From a virus, in the IMG/VR virus record IMGVR_UViG_3300035157_000679, positions 1 through 31,184 of that record: a stretch of 31,184 nucleotides of DNA; one strand, written 5' to 3'. Both the position numbers and the translations under genes were made by a program. Shown here piece after piece: positions 14,405-22,526 of the stretch. The notes below the pieces were generated by a model. It searched no databases and was not told the DNA's origin. It saw nothing but the letters and a program-made list of their open reading frames with translations. Each line of letters opens with the position of its first letter. Position 1 is the stretch's first letter.

Positions 14405-15861
14405 TAGAATATAGGGATAGGTTTAACAATTAAATCATTCATTTTCATATCCTTTAACTTCACTATATTCAGTGGAGTCTGAGATTTAAACTCATTATAT
14501 TGTTCTAAACTTCTACGAGCAAAGAGTGGGTCGGGAGTCATCTTTGGAGTCAATTCATAACCCATTTGCATCATCCAGTATATCCAATTAGATCCACCAA
14601 ACATTGCTGGTTTACCATTAATAATTGATGGAATATTACTCTTCATATTATCAATGTAAACATTATGCTGATCAGATCTCTGATATGTTCCCCGAACATA
14701 CTCCCAGAATGGTGATTGTATTGTACTGAGATCATAATGCATTGATACAAAATCAGTACATGTCTCAAACATATTAATCATGTAGGTATTAAAAGAATTA
14801 ATATCAAACTGATTAAAATATCTACCTCTTACATATGATGCAAGTTGATTAGCACCTTCAATAATTAAAGATATACCTGTACTCTCAAGTGGTTCAATAA
14901 AACCAGCAGATAATCCAACAGATACTACATTCTTATCCCACTGATTCCTATCATAATAAGGAGTCCAATCAATAGTTCGTAAATCTTCTGGTGTTATTCT
15001 ACCATCCCAAAAATCACAAAGATACTTCTTTGCTTCCTCAGGATCAGTTAACTGTCTATTAAAAACTAAACCAGATCCTATCCTAGATTGTAAAGGGGTA
15101 TCCCATATCCAACCATGATCTACAGCAGTACATGTAGTATATGGTTTCAATTCTTTATCAATATCTTGATAAGATATACGACCAGCAACAGCAGTATCAA
15201 CAAACAAACGTCCCTTTAATGGAACTCTATCTCTTTTACTCTTGAGGATACTCTTAAACCCTGTACAGTCTACAAATAGATCTGCATCTACATAAGTACC
15301 ATCTTCAAGTATTAAACGTTCTACTTCACCATCAGCAGTATGTTTAACTTCAACTACTTCAGATTCAATATGAACAAGTGATGTATTTTCTTCTAACTTT
15401 CTCTTAAAAAACTTAACTAATTTAGTAGCATCAATATGCCACGAGTATGCTTGCTGATTCTCAAGATCAACTTCATTCTTTAATGCAGAATCATATAATG
15501 GAAGATAGTTTCTAACATCTTCACCCACATGAGATAGAGCATCACATAAAGGTACATCATGAGATGCTAGGGGAAAATAAAATGGATGCCATACTTGGTC
15601 AACACCACTACCCCAACCTGGAAATAAAATAGATGCTTTAGGAACTGCATCTGTCTCAGGAACCCATTCATTCTGATCAAACCCACAATGAACATTCATA
15701 AAGGTATCAAACCCTAGTAATGTAGCTTCTCCTACACCAACAGGTGTTGATACTTCCTTATCAATTAATACAATCTGTATATTAGGACATTTCTTTTCCA
15801 ATACTGTGGCAGTCAACCATCCTGATGTACCACCACCAACAATAACAACTCTATTAATCAT
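14404..15861 (-). CDS. Flavin-dependent halogenase (tryptophan-halogenase family), copy 2
   Basis: A 485-residue paralog of the gene at 13013-14404 with the same layout: VGGGTSGW FAD loop (8-15), VGVGEATLLGF (41-51), Lys75 (PKASILFPGW), and FIEPLESTG (321-329) with Glu326. The signature is WIWDTP (251-256) instead of WIWKIP, so the Ile is lost while both Trp and the Pro remain. It has about 22 extra residues, partly at the C-terminus (LNIVKLKDMKMNDLIV). The two copies share patches of near-identical DNA (see findings). It is ATGA-coupled to the 2OG oxygenase before it. Two different halogenation sites or substrates are the simplest explanation for keeping both. Confidence 0.88.
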   Translation of the reverse strand: MINRVVIVGGGTSGWLTATVLEKKCPNIQIVLIDKEVSTPVGVGEATLLGFDTFMNVHCGFDQNEWVPETDAVPKASILFPGWGSGVDQVWHPFYFPLASHDVPLCDALSHVGEDVRNYLPLYDSALKNEVDLENQQAYSWHIDATKLVKFFKRKLEENTSLVHIESEVVEVKHTADGEVERLILEDGTYVDADLFVDCTGFKSILKSKRDRVPLKGRLFVDTAVAGRISYQDIDKELKPYTTCTAVDHGWIWDTPLQSRIGSGLVFNRQLTDPEEAKKYLCDFWDGRITPEDLRTIDWTPYYDRNQWDKNVVSVGLSAGFIEPLESTGISLIIEGANQLASYVRGRYFNQFDINSFNTYMINMFETCTDFVSMHYDLSTIQSPFWEYVRGTYQRSDQHNVYIDNMKSNIPSIINGKPAMFGGSNWIYWMMQMGYELTPKMTPDPLFARRSLEQYNEFKSQTPLNIVKLKDMKMNDLIVKPIPIF

Positions 15862-16511
15862 GTTCTAGGTGGCAAAGGATCTTTACGCATTGTTTTATAG
15901 ACCAAAGATGCTCTTAGTCCATGATAGTAATCACCATTAGGTGGTGCTCCTCTATGAGGTATATTACCTTTGAAGAAACATATTCTTCCTGGTTTAGGAA
16001 GTATCTCTACATTCTCTCCATTAAATTCAACTATTGTTGGACCACCCCACTGTTCATCCCACCTTTTATTAACATAATAGATCCAACTAAGTCCATTATC
16101 ACAACTACAATCTTGATGTATAACAGTATCATGTATATACTGCTGACCATTAACTAATATCTCACCCAACTCTAACTCAAATGGTATAGTTGCTGTTACT
16201 GCATTGTATATCATTCCATAAGCACTGTCCTGTGCAGACTCAGACATTGGTGGATAGATTGATTGTTTAAAACATGGTACTTCTAAACTAAGATCTGCAC
16301 CCTTATCATAATCAAAGTCAGGAGTACCATCTGAATTTTCTTTATGACCACTACACAATCCATACTGCCACCCAAAACCATGTAGTATAGTTTTATCTAA
16401 ATGATAAACAAACCACCACGGAAATAAATTATCAATAACAAAGATCTCATCTTTAGCGAGATCATACTGGGCAAAATTTAATTGTTCTTTAGTGCAATCA
16501 ATATGAATCAT
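15858..16511 (-). CDS. 2OG-Fe(II) oxygenase, prolyl-4-hydroxylase-like fold
   Basis: The clearest 2-oxoglutarate oxygenase of the window, 217 residues. His132 and Asp134 (VIHQDCS) form HxD, followed by the strand SWIYYVN. His186 (NIPHRG) is the distal ligand and Arg200 (GLRASLVYK) would bind 2-oxoglutarate. GGPTIVEF and LPKPGRICFF are typical of the P4Hc/PF13640 group. It probably hydroxylates a small molecule, sugar or peptide. It sits between the carbamoyltransferase and the halogenase pair with ATGA overlaps on both sides, so it is co-translated with them. Confidence 0.85.
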   Translation of the reverse strand: MIHIDCTKEQLNFAQYDLAKDEIFVIDNLFPWWFVYHLDKTILHGFGWQYGLCSGHKENSDGTPDFDYDKGADLSLEVPCFKQSIYPPMSESAQDSAYGMIYNAVTATIPFELELGEILVNGQQYIHDTVIHQDCSCDNGLSWIYYVNKRWDEQWGGPTIVEFNGENVEILPKPGRICFFKGNIPHRGAPPNGDYYHGLRASLVYKTMRKDPLPPRT

Positions 16512-18301
16512 TGATTCTTAACCTCTATTAATAGATCGTACTCAGGAAGATACAAATACTCAATATCACTATTAGCAAGAGTGCGTAACGCATCATCGAG
16601 TGTTTCAACCAAAGGTTCTCCACCCAGATTAAAGGAAGTATTAAAGATGATAGGGCAACCAGTCTGTTCAAAGAATTCTTGGATGAGTCCATAGTAATGA
16701 GGGTTAACGTCTTCAGTTACAGTTTGGATACGACAAGTACCATCAACATGAATGATAGAAGGGATCTTCTCTTCAATTCCTGGTTGGCACTTCACAGCAT
16801 ACATCATGAACGGAGTGTCATCCATACCACGAAGATCAAACCACTCATGTACATGTTCTTTTAGAATAGAACCTGCAAATGGTCTAAAGTATTCACGGTG
16901 CTTAACATTATTAACATGATCCTTTCCATCTGGATCACGAGGATCATATAGAATAGAACGATTACCAAGTGCTCTTGGACCTGCTTCAGATGATCCTTGG
17001 AACATTGCAACGATATTCTTATCACTAATGAGTTTAACCACATCACTATAAGATGCATTAGTCACATCAGTAGCACCCCATTTCTGACAAGACTCAGAGA
17101 TATCTTCAGTTGTATAGTTATATGTAGGACCAGTATATAAATTTGTAATCCTTTCTTTAATTTTCATGTCTTCATTTACTTGATGATGTACATATAATGC
17201 TGCTCCAAGAGCAGTACCAGCATCATTACTTACTGGTTCAACAAACAAATTAATACCTTCACCCTTTAACTGTTCAAGATACCAATAATTTGCAACACAA
17301 TTTAATCCATATCCACCAGACAATACCACATTCTTATTACCACTCAAGTCAACTGCCTTACGAATCAGATCAAGAACCATCTGTTGTGATTCTGTTTGAA
17401 TAGCATAGGCAACATCTCTACGGTTCTGAAGTTTAGTTAGATCTTCAGTACCTTGAGGTGTCCTAAGATATTCATACCTACCTTCATTAACTACAGCACC
17501 ATTTGGATAAGTAGGAACTATAACATTACGATCAGAAGTCTTCCAAGCACCACCATTACCATCAGTATAAATTGTTGGAACCTTATCATTAGGTTCACCA
17601 TAGGGGAACAACCCCATAGTTTTACCTGCTTCTATAGGAGCCCATCCACAGTATTGTGTTACTGCTTCATATGCTTTAACAATACCAGCACTCTCATCTA
17701 AAAATAATTCATGAGTTCCTTCTTCACCTTCACCTTCACTATCCATCTCAGGTATATGTGCAGAACCCCACGGTCCTCTACCTGCCATGTGCTTATAAAT
17801 TGTTTTAAATTCTGATGGATAATCACAAGTAAACATGGACTCAAGTTCCCATGTCATCTCTTGTTCTCTTCCAATTTGCATCGGTACAAATGTACCTGCA
17901 CCATCTACTATAAGTGCGACTGCTGATTCAAATCCAGAACGATAGAATGCACAAGCAGCATGAAGTTTATGATGTGTTCTACTAAGATCTATAACTTGAG
18001 GATGCTCATAACTATTTGCTTTACGATCAATCAATCCTAACTTCCTAGCGAACCCTGTGTATACATCTTCTCCAGTAAAATCTACCTTACCAGCATCACT
18101 TAGAGGTTGAGTGTGAGCAATCACAAGGTAATCAATATGATCAGTATAATCTAAGATCTTAACCATAGAGGCATAAGGTCCGCCATCATACTTATTCCTA
18201 GAAAATCTCTCCTCTTCAGTAGCAAATACTATCTCACCATCTTTAAGTAAACATACACCAGAGTTATGCCCTCTAGCAAGAGCTGCAATCCATTGAGTCA
18301 T
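16508..18301 (-). CDS. Carbamoyltransferase, NodU/CmcH (TobZ-like) family, copy 2
   Basis: The 597-residue protein is of full family length. ARGHNSGVCLL and EEERFSRNKYDG (29-40) open the Kae1-like domain. His110, His111 and His114 (THHKLHAA) and the IVDGAG strand (Asp133) form the metal and adenylate site. LSGGYGLNCVANYW follows. The C-terminal domain carries GPRALGNRSILYDP and KHREYFRPFAGS. It should O-carbamoylate a sugar or similar hydroxyl using carbamoyl phosphate and ATP. It starts 7 bases after the glycosyltransferase stop with a GAGG ribosome site and is ATGA-coupled to the 2OG oxygenase. Diverged well beyond the 533-residue copy. Confidence 0.93.
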   Translation of the reverse strand: MTQWIAALARGHNSGVCLLKDGEIVFATEEERFSRNKYDGGPYASMVKILDYTDHIDYLVIAHTQPLSDAGKVDFTGEDVYTGFARKLGLIDRKANSYEHPQVIDLSRTHHKLHAACAFYRSGFESAVALIVDGAGTFVPMQIGREQEMTWELESMFTCDYPSEFKTIYKHMAGRGPWGSAHIPEMDSEGEGEEGTHELFLDESAGIVKAYEAVTQYCGWAPIEAGKTMGLFPYGEPNDKVPTIYTDGNGGAWKTSDRNVIVPTYPNGAVVNEGRYEYLRTPQGTEDLTKLQNRRDVAYAIQTESQQMVLDLIRKAVDLSGNKNVVLSGGYGLNCVANYWYLEQLKGEGINLFVEPVSNDAGTALGAALYVHHQVNEDMKIKERITNLYTGPTYNYTTEDISESCQKWGATDVTNASYSDVVKLISDKNIVAMFQGSSEAGPRALGNRSILYDPRDPDGKDHVNNVKHREYFRPFAGSILKEHVHEWFDLRGMDDTPFMMYAVKCQPGIEEKIPSIIHVDGTCRIQTVTEDVNPHYYGLIQEFFEQTGCPIIFNTSFNLGGEPLVETLDDALRTLANSDIEYLYLPEYDLLIEVKNQ

Positions 18302-18308
18302 TATAACC

Positions 18309-19481
18309 TCACTTAAGATTATTTAAAATGTCCTTTACCTGACCTTCTACACTTGATTTTGGTGCTGCATTCTTTATATCTGCCATGAATCCTTTAGAAG
18401 ATGATGGTTTCAACTGTGGTTTTGCAGTGTTCTTTGGAACACCATAAGTAGGAGAACTATTCATTCCCATGTTTGTAGTTGGAGCACAACAATCATTTTG
18501 TTGAGCAGGTTGTTTCTGTTTCTTGTAATTAGTATAGGCAGTAGACTTACCCATCCTCTTACGAACAGAAGTTAGTATAGATCTGATCTGATCTTTGTCA
18601 AGTTCCATTGCTTGATCATTATAACGATCAACTCTCTCATCAGTAGTAAGTCTAATAGGTGAGTACTGTCTCCTACCTTCTCCCACATCAATGATATCAA
18701 AATCCTTACAGTCAGGATAAGATATATTAATTGGGAATGTTGATCCAGTTACAACTGTAGCAGTCTTACCAAACGCTCTAGCAAGATGCTGACCCATACT
18801 ATCACAACCTAAGAAGTGATCAGCAGCATTAATAATACCACCCCATGTTCTCATGTCTGCAATTTGAGGTCTTGCTACTTTAATCTTTGCCTTCTCTTCA
18901 TTCTCTTCAACTGGAAAATGAATCTCACTCATTATAATGACACCATAGTCCTTCTTAAGATCATTAATAATCTCAACAATAGCATTCAAAGGAAAACTAC
19001 GAGATGTAATATCAGCAATAAAATCTTCACCAACCTGCTCAACTGATCTACCAAAAGGTTGTATAACAATTACTTTATCTTTACCTGTGCCCTGTTTTAC
19101 TTCTTCTACTGCTTGGAACCCTTGGATCGCTTCCATCTTTGCTAGTTCAATTTTAGGAACTGGAAGTTCTCTTGGTTCATCTAACTCATTGATTTGAATA
19201 TCATATGCTTGTGCAAGACTACACTTCTGATTATAGTAATGCCAAATTCTATATGGTTCTGTTGATATAATATCACGATCCTTTAATTCTGTTTGAAATA
19301 AATTCTTGTGCCAGTTATCATATACTTTACCATCTAATGTTGGATGACCCTTAAAAAAGTCTGTCCCTCCTTCACAAACGATGATAAAATCATCATGTGT
19401 TTCTGCATACTTTTCAAACGCAGGAATGGAACAAATAACTCTACCAGCTCCACCATTAACAAAAAACGCCTTAGATCTCAT
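18309..19481 (-). CDS. GT-B glycosyltransferase, heptosyltransferase (GT9)-like
   Basis: The 390-residue protein resembles GT9. An N-terminal Gly-rich loop (NGGAGRVICSIPAFEKY, 9-25) stands where heptosyltransferases have GALGD. VIVIQPFGRS (137-146) opens the second Rossmann domain. LGCDSMGQHLARAFGK (224-239) and VVTGST match the donor-binding GxDSGxxHLAAAxG...LFGxT pattern of ADP-heptose transferases. A C-terminal tail of about 80 residues is polar and probably disordered. The Asp of GALGD is not evident, so donor or activity may differ. It is the first gene of the ten-gene run, downstream of a late-type promoter, and is the natural transferase for a heptose-like donor made by the island. Confidence 0.7.
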   Translation of the reverse strand: MRSKAFFVNGGAGRVICSIPAFEKYAETHDDFIIVCEGGTDFFKGHPTLDGKVYDNWHKNLFQTELKDRDIISTEPYRIWHYYNQKCSLAQAYDIQINELDEPRELPVPKIELAKMEAIQGFQAVEEVKQGTGKDKVIVIQPFGRSVEQVGEDFIADITSRSFPLNAIVEIINDLKKDYGVIIMSEIHFPVEENEEKAKIKVARPQIADMRTWGGIINAADHFLGCDSMGQHLARAFGKTATVVTGSTFPINISYPDCKDFDIIDVGEGRRQYSPIRLTTDERVDRYNDQAMELDKDQIRSILTSVRKRMGKSTAYTNYKKQKQPAQQNDCCAPTTNMGMNSSPTYGVPKNTAKPQLKPSSSKGFMADIKNAAPKSSVEGQVKDILNNLK

Positions 19482-19514
19482 CGTATGTACTCCAAAGAAT
19501 AATAATCTCTGCTC

Positions 19515-19522
19515 TATTTATC
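19515..19522 (-). promoter_or_regulatory. Candidate late promoter GATAAATA at the head of the sugar/tailoring run
   Basis: The minus strand reads GATAAATA, 33 bases upstream of the glycosyltransferase ATG at 19481. It has the same form and spacing as the motifs before the virion genes at 9723 and 28378. Confidence 0.6.
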
Positions 19523-19527
19523 CCCTT

Positions 19528-19556
19528 ATTATAGGGCATTTAGTCAACTAAAGCAA
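19528..19556 (-). promoter_or_regulatory. Candidate sigma70-like promoter, TTGCTT-17-TATAAT
   Basis: On the minus strand TTGCTT (19556-19551) and a perfect TATAAT (19533-19528) are separated by exactly 17 bases, just upstream of the late motif at 19515-19522. The -35 box matches only 3 of 6 bases. If both are active, the run is read early by host polymerase and again late. Confidence 0.45.
19537..19554. repeat. Small hairpin at the end of the 177-residue gene
   Basis: TTTAG and CTAAA pair around TCAA, with GC pairs outside after one bulged A. It overlaps the stop codon at 19548. There is no U-tract, so it is a poor terminator, and it overlaps the sigma70-like spacer and -35 box. Confidence 0.4.
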
Positions 19557-20081
19557 GGGAATCTGCCCATACTGCTTAGTTGCATTAGTAGAATTAAGTT
19601 CGCTTCCAGGTATAGCATCATACCCAATAGTAAGTCTCTTACCAGAGTAGTGTGAATTATTTACTACTCTATGACGAACATTACCTCTACCAAAATATAT
19701 ATTACCAATCTCATTCTTTATCTCCCAATCCTCAAATTCAGTTGTAGTATCCTGCGGTTCTAATGCAACATACCCATGCCAAGGTGAGGAATGATTATGC
19801 CAATCTAAAACCTGATCATGGTCATGATAATTTAACCATGCTTGGAACCATATAACATCTTCATCAGGAAGATTCTCTCTTATTATACCAGTTAACTTCT
19901 TATAAATCTCTAGAAAATGAGAAGATGGACTGGTAACACTGAAGAAGTTATACAAGTAATAACTCCATGTAGTGTCTCCGAATCCATCTTCCATCAGAGC
20001 ACGGTGACAATCAGATGCCACCTTTATAATCTCTGGTTGATTCTCTTTTATATAATCAAATTTATATACCTTATAGGTCAT
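19548..20081 (-). CDS. 2OG-Fe(II) oxygenase-like beta-helix protein, 177 residues
   Basis: WFQAWLNYHDHDQVLDWHNHSS spans residues 78-99 and is rich in His and Asp; His95, His97 and His102 follow the strand that normally holds the first iron ligands. NIYFGRGNVRHRVV (127-140) gives the distal His137, and KRLTIGYD (148-155) the Arg149 expected to bind 2-oxoglutarate. The overall order fits a 2OG oxygenase, but the exact HxD is unclear. It is separated from the tailoring run by the promoter region at 19482-19547 and has no obvious ribosome site before the ATG at 20081. Substrate unknown. Confidence 0.65.
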   Translation of the reverse strand: MTYKVYKFDYIKENQPEIIKVASDCHRALMEDGFGDTTWSYYLYNFFSVTSPSSHFLEIYKKLTGIIRENLPDEDVIWFQAWLNYHDHDQVLDWHNHSSPWHGYVALEPQDTTTEFEDWEIKNEIGNIYFGRGNVRHRVVNNSHYSGKRLTIGYDAIPGSELNSTNATKQYGQIPLL

Positions 20082-20106
20082 AACAAAATTAAATTTTAAT
20101 AATCAA

Positions 20107-20817
20107 TTAGTTGATAAAGCTACCACCATTAGTTGGAGATACTTCATCATCAGGAGAGTTAGGCATCATATAGAATGCTGCGTTAGGTGTAACACTATTC
20201 GCTGCCATTGTAGCAGGGAAATCTCTCAATTTCTCACGGTATGTTTTCCACTTAGCTTTAAGATCTGCTGGCATATCTTCTGTAACCTTACCATCAGTTG
20301 CTTGAAGAGCATTATTTCTATGCTTCCTAATGTCATCCCAAGTAAGATCAGCTTCTCTATCAAGTAGTTTACCTACTGGAGTGAACGGTTGAATAGTAAC
20401 ATTGCCACTTACAACCTTAACACTATCTCTATCATAGATATCACCTGGCATTATAGGTGTACCATATGAGAACTGTGGGTATCCATCTATAGCAGGAGTT
20501 CCTGAGAAGACAACGCTGTCAGTATACTCTTCTTCCTTCTCATCAATAGGCATTCCTCTTAGCTGACATATAAGTGGGTTAGTTGCACAATCAACTTCCA
20601 CCCAATCAGTTACGTCTGCTGGCATTGGACGACCATCTAATATGTCATCTTCATTTAAAGGTCCTGCCTTCTCTGTTCCATCTGCTCCAATCTGTAACCA
20701 GATCTTATCTGGTCCATCGTATGTTGCTTTACGTGTTTTACCATCTGTAAAAGCATGGTCTACCAAGAATTCATTTGGTAGTGGTAAGTCGTATTCGACG
20801 CTAATGTTAGTAGCCAT
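20107..20817 (-). CDS. Virion protein with tail-assembly-chaperone-like C-terminal domain
   Basis: A 236-residue protein. Residues about 158-203 (LTWDDIRKHRNNAL, then LKAKWKTYREKLRDFP) match the pattern of the Phage_tail_APC domain (R-x-R-N-x-L ... W-x-x-Y-R-x-x-L-R-D), found in or beside tail-fibre proteins. The N-terminal part is beta-rich and has ATYDGPDKIWLQIGADG, typical of small virion proteins. It lies next to the cysteine-rich adhesin-like genes. It has AAGGAATT before the ATG and a perfect TATAAATA promoter 42 bases upstream. Probably a tail-tip or fibre-assembly protein. Confidence 0.7.
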   Translation of the reverse strand: MATNISVEYDLPLPNEFLVDHAFTDGKTRKATYDGPDKIWLQIGADGTEKAGPLNEDDILDGRPMPADVTDWVEVDCATNPLICQLRGMPIDEKEEEYTDSVVFSGTPAIDGYPQFSYGTPIMPGDIYDRDSVKVVSGNVTIQPFTPVGKLLDREADLTWDDIRKHRNNALQATDGKVTEDMPADLKAKWKTYREKLRDFPATMAANSVTPNAAFYMMPNSPDDEVSPTNGGSFIN

Positions 20818-20859
20818 AATTCCTTTCGGTTAGTTTGTTCTGGGTAACACCATCGGTAT

Positions 20860-20867
20860 TATTTATA
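20860..20867 (-). promoter_or_regulatory. Candidate late promoter TATAAATA
   Basis: The minus strand reads TATAAATA, the exact T4 late consensus, 42 bases upstream of the ATG at 20817 and 11 bases beyond the terminator at 20879-20906. The terminator-promoter pair cleanly separates two transcription units. Confidence 0.7.
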
Positions 20868-20878
20868 AAATTAAACAT

Positions 20879-20906
20879 TAAAAAAGGAGGGTATTAACCC
20901 TCCTCT
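20879..20906 (-). terminator. Rho-independent terminator after the cysteine-rich genes
   Basis: On the minus strand an 8-base perfect stem (AGGAGGGT / ACCCTCCT, 20885-20904, 4-base loop) is followed directly by six T. It lies 20 bases after the stop at 20926. This is the strongest terminator seen in the window. Confidence 0.9.
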
Positions 20907-20925
20907 AAAATATGTACTTATTATA

Positions 20926-21708
20926 TCAAACGTATGTAATCTTAACAAGTCCTGGACCACCAGTACCACCCTGACCACAACAACGGTCACAATAGTTAGT
21001 CATTGCATTCTGAGCACCGTGTCCATAAGGAACTGTCCAGCAACCGCAACGCATCCAGCAGAAGTTATTCTGTTGGAACACATTAGTTCCAATAAATGGA
21101 GCAGCAGTAGGAATACTATATCTACCGTGGCAATGACAGAACCAACCTTTAGGGTTCCAGAATCCACCAGGCATATTACCCATTCCAAAGTCTCCACCAT
21201 TTTGTCCTGGAGATCTGCAGCAAGCATTATCAGAGAAGCAACCGTATGACCAGTCACCCTGAGCACATCCTCCTCTACCACCAATGGCACAGAAGTTACT
21301 TAAGTTGCACCCATTTACATATGACATACATCCACAACACCCTGTACACTCTCTTGAGTAGCAACGATAAACACCAGCAGCACAGACTGTATAAGACCAA
21401 CCTTCGGTTACATCAATAGTTTTCGTATTATAATATCCACCCTGAGCACCAACATAGGTCTGACAACGGTTACAACTGCAAGCACCTGTACCATTACCTC
21501 CAGCACCCCACATTTCAAAGGTAGCTCTTCTTACTCCAGTAGGTACTGTCCAAAGACAGCAGCAACCTGTAGAACATGGAACTGGATTACCATAAACCCA
21601 TTTAACATTCCACGTATCCAATCCAGTGGCAGCTAGTTTTGCTGGAGTAACACTACCAGCAGGTAATGTAGATCCACTAACCTTTTTATAACTTGAATAC
21701 TGTGCCAT
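20926..21708 (-). CDS. Cysteine- and glycine-rich adhesin-like protein, copy A
   Basis: A 260-residue protein with 27 Cys (about 10 percent) and many Gly. The order is: MAQYSSYKKVSGSTLPAGSV (an N-terminal segment of phage tail proteins), GCCCLWTVP, WGAGGNGTGACSCNRC, VCAAGVYRCYSREC, SNFCAIGG, CWMRCGCWTVPYG, and finally GQGGTGG...LVKITY. WTVPxG...WGAGG resembles glycine-rich phage fibre tips, where Gly loops form a polyglycine sandwich, but the Cys pattern is unusual. Disulfides formed after lysis, or metal binding, are possible. It is last of three tandem paralogs and is followed by the terminator at 20879-20906. Receptor binding is inferred. Confidence 0.8.
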   Translation of the reverse strand: MAQYSSYKKVSGSTLPAGSVTPAKLAATGLDTWNVKWVYGNPVPCSTGCCCLWTVPTGVRRATFEMWGAGGNGTGACSCNRCQTYVGAQGGYYNTKTIDVTEGWSYTVCAAGVYRCYSRECTGCCGCMSYVNGCNLSNFCAIGGRGGCAQGDWSYGCFSDNACCRSPGQNGGDFGMGNMPGGFWNPKGWFCHCHGRYSIPTAAPFIGTNVFQQNNFCWMRCGCWTVPYGHGAQNAMTNYCDRCCGQGGTGGPGLVKITYV

Positions 21709-21717
21709 TTTTAATCC

Positions 21718-22512
21718 TTAGAAGTATGTAATCTTGACGAGTCCACCGCCACCTGTACCACCCTGACCACAGCAGCGTTCGCAGTAAGTAGTCATAGCGT
21801 TCTGAGCACCATTACCATATGGAACTGTCCAGCAACCGCAACGCATCCAACATCCTCTTAGAGATTGTTGTGATACTGTTCCAATCAACGCAGCACCACC
21901 AGAGTAGTGTGATCTGTTATAACAATGACAGAATCCTCTATCATATACAAATTCAGCACCATCCCAGTTAGGAGTATGAGTTCCTTGCATCCAGTCACCA
22001 CCATTGTTACCTGGATTCATGCAGCAGCACCATTGTGAGTGACAATAAGTTGCCCATGATGTTTGTGCTTCTCCCCTTCTTCCTCCAATGGCACAGAAGT
22101 TGGAAAGATTATATCCATTTACATAAGATGAACATCCTCTGCATCCGTTACACTCTCTTGAGTAGCAACGATAAACACCAGCAGCACAAACTGAATACGT
22201 ACATCCTGCTACTGTATCAATAGTTTTTGTATTATAAAATCCACCAGATGCACCCATGTAATGATGACATCTGTTACATGAACATGCACCAGATCCATTA
22301 CCTCCAGCACCCCAGATTTGGATATGAAGTTTCTTTACACCTGCAGGTACTGTCCAAAGACAGCAGCATCCAGGAGTACATGCACCAGGAGATCCATAAA
22401 ACCACTTAACACCATATGTAGTATTAAGAGGAGACGCTAAATCTGCTCCATCGACTGATCCATCAGCCAATTCCTCACCTGTTAATTTTTTATAGCTTGC
22501 ATAAGTTGCCAT
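21718..22512 (-). CDS. Cysteine- and glycine-rich adhesin-like protein, copy B
   Basis: The middle paralog, 264 residues with 26 Cys. It keeps GCCCLWTVP, WGAGGNGSGACSCNRC, VCAAGVYRCYSREC, SNFCAIGG, CWMRCGCWTVPYG and CCGQGGTGG. The most variable stretch (residues about 150-210) holds CHSQWCCCMNPG and an insertion before GFCHCYN, and has no close match in copy A. Conserved frame cysteines with a variable centre suggest one disulfide-stabilised fold with a changeable surface. Separated from copy A by 9 bases; a GGAAGTAGGA ribosome site precedes the ATG. Confidence 0.8.
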   Translation of the reverse strand: MATYASYKKLTGEELADGSVDGADLASPLNTTYGVKWFYGSPGACTPGCCCLWTVPAGVKKLHIQIWGAGGNGSGACSCNRCHHYMGASGGFYNTKTIDTVAGCTYSVCAAGVYRCYSRECNGCRGCSSYVNGYNLSNFCAIGGRRGEAQTSWATYCHSQWCCCMNPGNNGGDWMQGTHTPNWDGAEFVYDRGFCHCYNRSHYSGGAALIGTVSQQSLRGCWMRCGCWTVPYGNGAQNAMTTYCERCCGQGGTGGGGLVKITYF

Positions 22513-22526
22513 TGGTTCCTACTTCC

